A stretch of DNA of 64,000 nt, from the NCBI RefSeq assembly GCF_021155765.1, contig NC_060107.1, positions 1,160,501 through 1,224,500 on the forward strand, read 5' to 3'. Below the pieces are notes generated by a model. The model was given only the letters and a program-made list of their open reading frames with translations. It did no database searches and was not told the DNA's origin. Of the stretch, positions 49,165 to 60,100 are shown in pieces. Position numbers and translations under genes: made by a program. Source of the DNA: Diprion similis. Taxonomy: Eukaryota > Arthropoda > Insecta > Hymenoptera > Diprionidae. The stretch's first letter is position 1. The number at the start of each line of letters is the position of its first letter.

Positions 49165-51733
49165 GTTTCTCCGTTTCTTTCGTTCTTTCTTTTTTTCTCT
49201 CTTATCCCCATCCCATGTTTTCTGTTCTTTGTCTTTTTTCGCTTCTCTTTTCTTACGCCGCCCGGCCGTGAGCCAATATACTAGTATATGCCCCCTGGTT
49301 TTTGTTCCACAAGGTATAAATGGTCCCGAAGTGATATACAGACACCTGTATCCATAACTTCTACCCAGAAGGCGGACGCATTGATTTACGAGTTTACGCC
49401 GAGCTAGCCACTCTGCCCGCCTACACCTGTAACGTTTCAACTACAGTTTACACTCGTCCGTGCGTGTTGCATACCGATGCACACAAGCAGGAACTGTCTA
49501 GGCTCACCACCTATATGCAGACAAGGGTAATACGTCCGGTGTTGCAGGGGTGAGCTCACTCAGCAAAGAGAAAGAGAAAGACCCGGAGCTGGGTGCAGGG
49601 AGAATAAAACTTTGCGGTCAATGGCCGTTGGAGTAAATTCATCCAGTGACTTGATTTGCAACGACTTAATTTCCTGCGAGACGGTGATTGGAGGAAGGAT
49701 TTAAGGTCAACGGTGACGGACCACAAAGAACGAAAACGAAAACGAATGCGAACGTGAGCAGAGAATTTTATGCGATTTAGGACTCAAGCCAAGGTATAAA
49801 CCGAAGTAGGCTCGATATTTACGGTCAATACCCGTCGTACGTGGATTTTCCTGTAAACTTTGACGCGATGGAAACGTGCTTTTGGTTCGTTCAGGTACTT
49901 CGTATATAAGTAATCGTGTACAAATTGCAGGTTGCAACGTGAATAGTTCGGTTGATGCGAATTAAAAAATAGTCATACACGTTATCCACGTATGAAAAAG
50001 AAGAAGAAAGGATAATAAAAACACGTTGCGACGTTGATACGAACGTTGCACACTTACCCCCGCTCCTCACTCTCTTTATCTTATTCTTTCTTTTTCCAGT
50101 TTCTTCTCCCGCTGATACATAAGAAGATCCGGCGCGTACAAATGAGCGGAAGATTCCTTGGTTTGATTTCCCCGTGGGTCACTTGACGGCGGGTTTTCGA
50201 CCCGACGCGCCGGTACTTTGCACGAGGCGAGTTTGCTACCCTAGGCCATCGAGCCGAAACCATCGGCCTTTGCTCTGTCGAAAAAACTCCTCATGCATGC
50301 ATGCGATTGTGTCTTGGGCCTTACCGAGTCGGCTCGGTTTCGTCAGGCTTCCATATTCCATAGGCGATTGCACCGCGATGTGACCACGTTTTCTTCTCTC
50401 CCAACCATCTCGACGTCTCTCAAAAGTTTTTCGCTCATTTTATATGGGAGTTAGGACTCTGGGACGAGCAGACGCTGCTGCATCTACTCCCGACTACCTC
50501 TGACCTCACCCTGAAGAAATACGATGTTGTTCTTGCTGGCCTGTGTGTACCGGATGAGGAGCTGCTGCAGGGTTGGGGATGAAGCAAGAATTAGACAACC
50601 TTTGCTCCCGGCTCCCAGCGAATGGCCGGATGAGCCGCCAGGAACCTACAATATCTCATACTAGTTCATGGCGGATTCAAGCGCCCGGTTTAATATCCAA
50701 CGAACCGTTGCGGTGGACCACGCTACCTCCATTCTCGGTCATCCACACCCGCCCCATGCTTCCTATACCATTTCTATTATTCACCGAACTGAAAATAATT
50801 ATTCGACGATAGGTATGAGTCTACGAACGCACATGCATTCGCCTTTCACCATTTTGCACCAAGTCAAGGATCACTGTGATTATATCCAATGTACCGTTGA
50901 AATAAATCCATTTTTATTTAATGCCCAAATATTAATTTAAGAATTCAAGCTACAATGTTTAAAATCAGTTTTCTACTTGGTAGAATATACGCATACAACT
51001 TAATTCCATGGAACTAGGTACTGGAGAAAAATAGTACGCGCCATTTATTAAATAGTGCGTGGTATCAGCTGTGGACCAATTACACGGTACTTTTTCGTAA
51101 AATACTCTACTCAAGTCTTAAACGGATATAGAGTTTGTCAGGAGTCTGCAAGCTCTGCAGGCTTTTATACCCGTGAGTTTCGTACATGAAAATCGACGAT
51201 CATGAGGGAAAAAAGTTAGCCGGCTGACGTGGCTTTAAAGCTTCATGTATTATTCTTTCGCTTCCGCGTGGGTATGCGTATGAAACTTCGTGTGTAAGGC
51301 TGCAGGATACGAGTGGCAGATTAGCAGGACTTTTAGTCAGATTCATGATAATAATTTTTGAACATCAGGCACGCGCGTATGTGTTTCTCTCTGGAATAAC
51401 TTTGTGTGTCCGTCGTCGGTAATTGTATGCGACTCGGAAAAAGCGCCGTTTCTTAGTTTCATTCTGCTGATACGCGCGACAATTTATTGCAACGAGTCTC
51501 TCGTGTGTGATGACACTGCCCAGATTTCCAATGACCAAACATGTCGTACCTACACCCGTACACCGGATGGGCATACAAGGCCCAATCAATCACATATGTA
51601 TCGAGATGTCACGACGCGGGATTAAGGAAGTAAAGTACACAGTCGCCGTTTGTCGCACCGCAACCTGATACGCGACGATATACACGATTTCGTGATGACC
51701 CAGTGAAGATCCTGGCTTTGTGCATCCGCTGTC
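45700..51733. other. No gene recognised; microsatellites
   Basis: Holds a long TA microsatellite at 49083-49158, a TA run near 46198-46219, purine-rich DNA near 46,900-47,060 and two GCATAATTA motifs (48162, 48651). Long minus-strand ORFs (46577-47176 and 48757-49440) come from low-complexity sequence. One stop-bounded frame at about 50363-50581 has fairly protein-like content but no start codon. Confidence 0.5.
49083..49158. repeat. TA microsatellite (about 38 units)
   Basis: An uninterrupted alternating AT run. It produces false Tyr-Ile repeat ORFs on both strands. Confidence 0.95.
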
Positions 51734-51759
51734 TTTATATTGCGAATCTTACGGCAGAC

Positions 51760-51805
51760 GCTTGTCTATTGATTCCGCACCGAGTGCAGTGCCGATATCA
51801 AGAAG
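51760..51805 (+). other. Probable 5' UTR exon of the 161-residue protein gene
   Basis: The stretch ends AGAAG|GTGAGT, a consensus donor at 51806. A weak TATA-like TTTATAT lies at 51734-51740. A matching acceptor, CACTTTGCAG at 52055 with a CTAAT branch-like site about 30 bases before it, lies just ahead of the start codon. The left edge is a guess. Confidence 0.35.
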
Positions 51806-52087
51806 GTGAGTGAATTATTCAGGCCCATAGATATACATAACTGCAGTGGGCAATTCAAACTTTTCAAGTGTACCTACCCACTTCACACCTACGAATGTTA
51901 GGTCTATGGAATTCGATGGAATTTAATATATATATATATATATATATATCGTCGAAGAAATGGGGAATCAAATAGTCTGATTAATTATGCTCATTGCACT
52001 TTTTATCTGGCTCGTATTCACGCTCTAATCATTCCACGTCTCCTGCACTTTGCAGTGATTATTTTTTTCGAAACCAACTAACAGCAG

Positions 52088-52217
52088 ATGGCAAAAGAAG
52101 CGATTCTTGGAGCAATCTGGATGGCGGTATGGGTGGCGGTCGCGATCGCAGCCTCCCTGAAAGATGGATCTGTCGGATTACCTGGGCGTGAATTTTTCAA
52201 GGCGCTACCCGAAGATG
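52088..52217 (+). CDS. 161-residue protein, coding exon 1 (signal peptide)
   Basis: Codes for residues 1-43 plus one base. The start is the first ATG after the probable acceptor at 52055. Donor GTAAGT. Confidence 0.75.
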
Positions 52218-54137
52218 GTAAGTCGCCAAACAAATTTAACGCGAGTTAGGGAAATTTTTTGTGTTATTGTAAGTGAGGGTCATGCGGTTCGTTGAAAAGT
52301 ATAACATAATAGCATATTTCGTCACGTATAGAACAACCGGACTATCTAACTTTTGAACTAAGTCGCGGATACACGGAAAAAGTTAAGGAAAAGAAGCGGA
52401 ACCTGCAATTCCGCGACGAGGAATTGACGATAAATGTTCCGGATGACCTCGGCATTCCGGATGGACTTGTAGAAAAGTTTGAGGTAATTTATACTGTTCA
52501 GATGTAAGTACACGTCTAAGTCAATATATCATTACTGCGGTGAATGATTATAAGAATTGCAAATGCACGTAAAATCGGTAATGCGTGCGAATATCTTGTA
52601 GGATTTTGTGAAAAGTGTGAATTTATACTCGTGTCGGAGTATATTGAACCCTTAGGCCGCCGGAAAAGCTAAATATAGGCGCTGTGGAGCAATATTTCAA
52701 AACTTTGTATTCACGGTCAAAAGTCGTTGAGGTCGCTGGTTGCGAATCTGAACTCGAAATTTCAAAATTCAAGATGGCGGACCAAAATCCGAAGTCATGC
52801 GATTTGGATGAAACTCGGTATTTGAAGGTTCTCGAAGTCACTGATCACGAATCTGAACTCGAAATTTCAAAATTCATCAGGATGGATCCAACATGGATGC
52901 GTGGATTGACTTTTTAGATTTTTTTCCGCCATATTGGTTCCGTCTTCATGAATTTCGAAAATCTGATTCCAGATTCGTTATCAGCGAACCCAAAAACCGC
53001 ACATCCAGGTCTTATGCAAAGAGACTTTCTAAGTTAATTACAACTCAAATCCCGGCAGTGTAAAGGTTCATGTATCCCGTAATTTACTGCACGTATACAA
53101 AATTGTAAATCAATGTGATTTGTCAATTAAACGTTTACTAGTTGAATTTTTCAATAAGTTATTGGCGAGTGGATATGCCTGATGTCATCTTATTCTCATT
53201 GCTTCTGATCTTGACCCGTGCGGAATAAAATTATAAACTGCATAGCTTGATCCATCATCTAATCCCAGTAATAGTAACAGCTGGTGCTATAAAAGTACTA
53301 AGTTTCTCATCGACCAACACACAACCCCTTTACGTTGCACATCGTTGTCATGTCAATCCGAATTAGTATCACGAGACTAAAGCCTAATGAATCTTCCGTG
53401 ACGCAGATAAAAGTCGAGATAAGACGTGATTAGACAGCTTAATTATTGTATATTATATTTCATTAAGAATAATTTTGGCCGTAGACGAGAAAGATAAATC
53501 AGACAATCCGAACTGCACCGACATACGTCTACCTATGATTACCCGTCTCAGAATAAAATTAAAAAAAAATTAAATCAAGGCGGTATACAGATTTAGGGGG
53601 ATTTTTATCCATTGAAAGAAAAATTGACTTCCTTTTCAACTTGTTTTTTTTTTTATATTTATTCAGCCCACAGTGAGTTGGTTTTTTTTTTCAAATAACA
53701 ATATAGTTGAATATTTCCATCTCATGCACAGCAAGCAAGTACAAGGTTCTGCTTCATAATAATAAACTACCTTCAATCATATTCCAGGCTCTGGAGGTAC
53801 CGCAGAATTTCACGGAAAATTTGTACGACCTGGTTAAAACGGAGTTCGATCTCGACGAACCGAGAATCCGTACTTTGATTCTGTCCCGTAGTGTGTGTTT
53901 GGTGAACGGGGTATGCATCGATCTCGACGACATAGGTGCGTTGTGTTGCCCATTTTGATTTTGATTTTGATTAATGCTGACCAATGATATCGTTGTATTA
54001 AGTCTTCCTTAGAACCTCGGTGACAATTCACTTATAATACATCGAGTATTTATTATATACAATTACGATTACGTTTCCTAGTTGGATCAATGCATTCCAC
54101 CGCGAAAAAAGACGCTTCAAATGGGATCCAACAATGA
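52088..54137 (+). CDS. Uncharacterised secreted protein, 161 residues (spliced, 4 coding exons)
   Basis: Joining 52088-52217, 52332-52483, 53788-53935 and 54082-54137 gives an open frame of 161 codons and a stop; every junction is GT/AG and keeps frame. The first 22 or so residues (MAKEAILGAI, then a Trp/Val/Ala-rich core) look like a signal peptide, with cleavage probable near the AIAAS stretch. The rest is acidic and mostly soluble, with one possible N-glycosylation site (NFT in exon 3), and only two Cys five residues apart (CLVNGVC). I do not recognise the family. Frame-preserving splices over four exons and a downstream AATAAA make it a real gene. A MITE lies in the intron between exons 2 and 3. 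The gene is convergent with RalGPS. An anchored protein using the N-terminal segment as a membrane helix is the alternative to secretion. Confidence 0.78.
52332..52483 (+). CDS. 161-residue protein, coding exon 2
   Basis: Acceptor CGTATAG, donor GAG|GTAATT. Codes for residues 44-94, charged and containing the NVPDDLGIPDG segment. Confidence 0.78.
52647..53068 (+). mobile_element. MITE family copy 2 (422 bp), in an intron
   Basis: It starts AACCCTTAGGCCGCCGGAAA and ends (complement) AACCTTTACACTGCCGGGA, the same ends as copy 1 but in reverse order. It shares internal GATCACGAATCTGAACTC motifs and AAGATGGCGGAC at 52771. It lies wholly in the intron between exons 2 and 3 of the 161-residue protein gene and is shorter than copy 1 by about 110 bp. 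Confidence 0.78.
53788..53935 (+). CDS. 161-residue protein, coding exon 3
   Basis: Acceptor ATTCCAG, donor GTGCGT. Residues 95-143, with the NFT glycosylation motif and both cysteines (CLVNGVC). Confidence 0.8.
54082..54137 (+). CDS. 161-residue protein, coding exon 4
   Basis: Eighteen residues ending SNGIQQ and TGA, joined through a split GTT valine codon to exon 3. Acceptor TTTCCTAG. Confidence 0.7.
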
Positions 54138-56984
54138 GTAATGTGGCAATGAGAAAAAGGTGCGACCATATGATACGTTTATGCTGAAATATGATCACAG
54201 TGTTACGTCAAATCAAGTTAATTAATAAAAGGCAGAAGATCCAAAGAAAAGCTAATTTTATCATTGAATAAGATTACTTCACAGCAATGCATGTGCTGCT
54301 ATCATATGGCATATTCCGATATGTTGGATCCCAATACTAAAGTCATAAAATTGATCAAATGTATTCGTACATATAATTTAAGATCGAATTATTTCACAGT
54401 ATAACAATGATTTATGAGCTAGAGTTTACGCTTGTACTGGAATTAAATGCCTTTAATTAAGATTAAATTAATCATCTAAACAATAAACGATATTATATTT
54501 ATACGTACACATACCTCATTTTATAAATATATATACTTTTCCTTACTTATAAACGAGCGGGGAAAATTAACAAAATGATACTAGACCTGGAAGAAAAACG
54601 AAGACAATTCGGTTGCCTGTTTTCTCAAGTTCCTTTACCATTCACCATTCATAATTATTTTGCTTTTTGATATAGTGGAAAAATTGTATCTATATTTTCG
54701 TTGAAATTTTATCTCACCTGTTCCCTCGTCGTTTATTGAATCAGTCTTCTACAATGTCAACTATATACTACATGGTTCATATTTATGTATGTAGGTATGT
54801 AAACTGTTCAAACCCATTGAAAATAATATATATATATATATAGTATGTATACATATAAACAACTACAACAAACAATTAATCGTAGCAATAAATGTTAAGG
54901 ATTATGTGATAACGTAACGTGATATGTAGCACACACAGTGATTTGTATCAAAGACAGTCTCAAGACACTAATCGGCCTCATCTAACTTTTAAACATTTCA
55001 ATCCGCTAACAGATATGTTTTTCCCCTTTCAGTTCCGTTTTGGATTTGATTTTTTTTCTTCCTTATTCCATTTCACACAGTAAGCCTTTACAAATATACA
55101 TAAATGGAACAACATTGAATATACGCATGTCATGATAGAATAGGTACGCAACTTACAATGATAATGTGAATAAAATCGCAAAACTTTTCATAATATACTA
55201 ATAGTAACAATAATAATAATAATAATAATAATAGTATAATTATGTAGTAATAATAAACGATAACTCTATGTGTCATGTTAGTTTTTTGGGCAAGGTCACC
55301 TGCAACATCTGTCACCAGGCTGTACATTTTTGTTAAAATACCTATGTTGTATAACATATATGTATAATACAAATCAATATACAATATAGATTCATAGTGA
55401 AGTAAAAGCTGCGGAGTAGAAAAAGCATATTTATAACGTGTACGCCTAGATTTGCATGTATGTAACAATCACAGAGAACATTGCCATCGCACTGTTTCAA
55501 GCTTGAAGATATATTTTTTGTTTATTATAATGTATTATGTGTCTTTTACCGCGTACTCAATTTTCTTAGAGGACAATTTTGCCGTTCAAGAGTCATATTT
55601 AAAAAGTTATTATAAAAATTACAGATTATTAAATACACGCATTGCCGATTATTTATCTTCGATTTAAAAAAAACTATATACCAGAGCTGCCGATTGGTCA
55701 CACTGATACAATCTCGTACACAAGCGGAAATAGGCTTGAGCTATTCTTTGTTTAGTTTTAATAAAATATTTTTTCTAACATATGAAATAGCATATTACGA
55801 AAATGATTATAATACTCCATTAATTGCTCGAATTTAATTAGAGAAAATAGTTACGGTGAAAAATATGAATCAAGCTGTAGGTAAATTTCTCACTTTATCA
55901 AACAAATGCTGCTCGAAGAATATACAGTGCGATTACCATTTACAAAAAAAAATAACAGTCCACAATAAAGCGGTCAACTGCTTCGCATTCTACGGAAATG
56001 GCAATTAATTTTTTTTTTTCTTGTACTAATAAAAATTGAAACGCTTTCGCAACTTGGTTTGCGACTAGCAGGCTCTTGCGATTATTTTGAAAATATTTGT
56101 GATCAATTTATGTTTATATAATGTAAAAATATCGCAGCAGGTCAGCGGATTCAAATGATTATCAAGTTTACGATATATTTCTCACAACGCAAAGTGTACA
56201 GAATACGGTTGCACAGGAAACAAAGTACAAAAAAGAAGTGAAATCAACAAACACAATAAATTTCTCCTATACAACTTGGCGATATACTAAAGCTGCAGCT
56301 AACTACACTAACATCTAATTTCCACGTAAAATTAATTCAATCTTAACAACAACAGTCAAAACATACGCTTTCAACGTGTACGACTCATGCAGATCTTCAC
56401 ACGTACCATCAGATATGTCGATGAGTATCATTCTTCCCTATAATATCTATTATAATATTAGGAATATAACACTGTACACAATATTGCTTTCAGCTCATTA
56501 TCCCTATACGCGTACATTTGTATGTGTAGAACTGACGGTAAATTATTAATAATGAAAACAATCATTAGTAAAATATTTATAATTGTTTTTAGTCGGTAGG
56601 ATACGTATAAAATGTTACGAATAACGCAATTCGGTTATTACTTCACCCTCCAGCTTTCTCTGTCTCCCTTTGAATGGGCACAGATATTTATGTTGTGACA
56701 AAAATAGCTATTGGCGACTTTTCATAGTTTTCTATCCAGTGATATTACCTGTATAGCATAATAGATTTTATCTACGTTGTTATAAAATCGGAAAATATAC
56801 GTATTGTGTATGCAAATAAATAATATCGTCGATATGAGTCACGTCGGAAGTATAGTTTGATGAAAATCTATCGAGTAAAATTCCGCAAGTTTCATGTAAT
56901 TCGTGAGCATCAAAAAAAATGCGGCATTGAGTTTCCACCGACATAAAATGTATTACGTAAATGAACTAAAGAAAAATAAAGACT
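54138..56984. other. Convergent intergenic region, 3' UTRs
   Basis: AT-rich DNA between two genes that end tail to tail. It should hold the 3' UTR of the 161-residue protein gene (AATAAA at 54224) at its left and of RalGPS (minus strand) at its right. No coding ORF recognised. An AAT repeat lies at about 55208-55232. Confidence 0.55.
54224..54229 (+). terminator. Polyadenylation signal AATAAA
   Basis: First canonical AATAAA after the stop codon of the 161-residue protein gene, 87 bases downstream. Confidence 0.5.
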
Positions 56985-57112
56985 TCATTCGAACGACATG
57001 AGATTGGCGGGTATTGGTTTTCTATCAGTCGCGCCACGAGCTGTGGCTCGTAATTCTCTCAACCATTGCTCGGCCGCCTCGGTTGACCCTGCGCGGAATT
57101 TGTAGACGTTAC
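56985..57112 (-). CDS. RalGPS: RalGPS coding exon 12 (end of PH domain and tail)
   Basis: Residues 606-646 and the stop. [20 protein letters not shown] is the PH-domain end helix with the invariant Trp; the protein ends PANLMSFE, the family's typical last residues. Acceptor ATTTAG. Confidence 0.95.
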
Positions 57113-60100
57113 CTAAATAATTGAGCCAATCCATGAATATGAATTTCGTCAAATAAATGTACATGTTGCTTTACGCACAAACTTTTCAACATTTCTCACC
57201 TTTGTTAGGGTCTGTTAGTATAAATGCATCCGTATGTAAGGAACTATCCAGTGGTTCGACTATCCACCCCAAAATCGACACCATTTTGTATGGTTCACGT
57301 TTAAAATCAGATCTGTCGCTTCTGAAATGAATTCATAAGAGCACGATTAATTTGCAATTATTTGCTTTTTTTAATTGTCAAGTTTGGACTCTAGATTCCG
57401 AAAATATTTGGATAACAGAAACAGAAGTAATACTGACCCTTTGAAACACTTTGGCGAAAAGTAGACGATGGACGATGCCCATACTTGTACCCAATATTTT
57501 TGCCACGTTGTAACGGCAGGCTTACGACCATCTCGTAAAATAACTTTGCGTCGTAGTGAGCCCTGCAGACCACAACGAGGTTCTTTGGACCCGCTCAACT
57601 CGTGCGGTGATAAAGCCAATGAGCTACAAAGTTATTCAAAACAATTAACGTACATTTTGAGTGACGTAATCGGACATCATTCGGAATGTTGAAACATTAA
57701 TTCATTTAATTAACGTACCTTGTTCTTGAAAGTAAGCTACAGTCATCGTCCAAAGCATCTGCTGGTGAACTTGGTGAGTTTTCTTCTAAATCTACTACTT
57801 GTGGATGCAAATTCGGCTCCTCTAGTACCGAATCGTCCAGGAGGTGTCTCACGGTTAATTGACTTGGTTCTAATGGCACCGCTGAAGTCTTTCCGAAAAT
57901 ACTGTAACATTTCCATGAATTATAATCTTTAAATTTGTATCGCAGATACATTTTTGTTTAATGAAACCAACATGCACCTTTAACATTCAGTGTAAAACTA
58001 ATTCATTGCATGGTGTTTATACATTTCAAAACCGTACATTTCTTTTTCTTACATCATTTTCTTTTGTATAATCTATCATTGAATTTAGGGAGAGAGGAAT
58101 CCTTATTCAGAGAATAGCTCTTTCAATTTATAAATTTTTTTCCGATCAATCCCTTAACACTGGTTGTCATCATCTTCCAACGAAGTTTATTTTACTTGAA
58201 ATGTCTCTGAATAAGATTTCTCCAACTATTTCACGAGTGCTCAGTTCTCTGATAAAATTCAACCTTTATCAGTGAAAATCGACTACACACACCTCGGACT
58301 ATACAGTAATTACAAGATCCATCAGCATTCATTATCATTTTTTACACGTAAATTTAAATAGTGTCATAATTTAATTCAACTTGAAATTTTTTGGCCAAAT
58401 TCCTACGCAGAACAACCGAACGTGTCGTAACATAATATAGATCACATGCAAAGCTGAATAAACAAGACGAAACAATATAAAACAAACATAACCATTAAGG
58501 AAGTGATGGAAGAAAAGTAAAAAAAGAAAAGCAAACATGTGATAAGCTTAAGTTGTATTGTTCGCACAGTCCACATTATACGCAGATCCTATGCAAGGCA
58601 CTGGGACTCACCCAGCGGATACCAAGCTAGGCCCCATTCGTCCTCCTTGTTTGTGGAAGTTGCGTGGAAGACTCGTGCTACGGAATCTAATCAATCAATT
58701 ATATTGATATACAAGAGCTAATACATATTGTTATTCCGAGACTTATTCCTATCAAGTAAGAAAACGAATAACCCAATCAGTAACCTGGTGTGTAATGTAA
58801 CTGTACATCGATAAATGGTATAAGTCATATTTATTAATGAGTGTGGTGAGCTGATAGAATGTGATTCAGATGTGATGCTGGAATATATGAAACGTAAAAA
58901 ATAACCTCATAGCAATTTTGAGCGAGGTGATTCGATTATTGGCTAAACTGCAAATTACCAAATTGAATGCTTATGCTAGAACGACACCCAATGACGAGTT
59001 TTAGAAATATTATAAAAACTTCCAACACACAATGTATACTTCACACACGGAAGATGTGAATGTAATTATATTCGTACAACAGATTCGTACTTCGAGATAA
59101 TACTCACTTTGTACCAAGACTTCTACACTTCCTATGACCAGGGACAAATTTATTTGCAGCTGAAGCTGCATGAAGTCTTAAAGATCCTGCGCATCCTCTG
59201 GCTGGTGATAAAGAAAGGGCTGCAACAGCGGCAGCAACGTCACCAACGGATTCCTTGCTGCTGCTAGATGATGGTGCTGGTGAATTTGGCTCGAGTTTCA
59301 TAGATAGTCTATAATAATGAGAGACATTATGTAACGACGCGAAGCAAGTAGAGTAGAAAGGATGGTATGACTAGACTTACTTGTAATGATCGTCCTCCAA
59401 AAATTTCTGCAATTCTTCAATGTAACGAACGCTGTTCAAGTATCGCTGGACTTCTGGCAAAACTGCAATGCCTGGATATTCGCTTGCTTGAAATGTTTCT
59501 ACTCTACTTAGCACGTTATTCATTTTCAGTGTTCTTTGATGATTTTCATTATTCTGAAAATGGATTGACACGTGATATACGAATAGATTTATGAAAAAGT
59601 TACATGAATTTATGGTTACCTTTGATGCGGGATGAGCCATATCTATGTAAACGAGGTCGGTCAGGAATAAGCCGAGGTAAGGAATGCATGGTAGTTTAAG
59701 AGAATCTATGTGCTCTCTGAGATTCGTCCAATTATTTTTATCGCTGAAAACTTCGGCCAATTTGTCAAATGTCGTTTTGTCTCTTTTTGATAGGCAGGCC
59801 CAAGTTTTACTTAATCTAGAATTTAATGAAATTATGTTAAAAAATAACCAGAATTGTCGAAAAACACATAAATAACAAAGACTAACAATATTAGTATTAT
59901 CTTCTAGCTTTCAAGAATCACCTAACAATAAGTAATTGCCTACCTTTTCATATTTTACAAAATTATGAAATTTTTATTTAAATCATGATAGACATCAATT
60001 TCATATATCTGTTGTTATTTTTAAGTCTCACCTGTAAATGGAAGCACTTTGCAATCCGGAAATGACAGCGAATAACGAGTGAAGATTGTTTAGGTCGTAC

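Noticed and set aside
48757..49440. Minus-strand ORF of 227 codons with a Tyr-Ile repeat
   Set aside because: The repeat is the translated TA microsatellite at 49083-49158; the flanks are low complexity.
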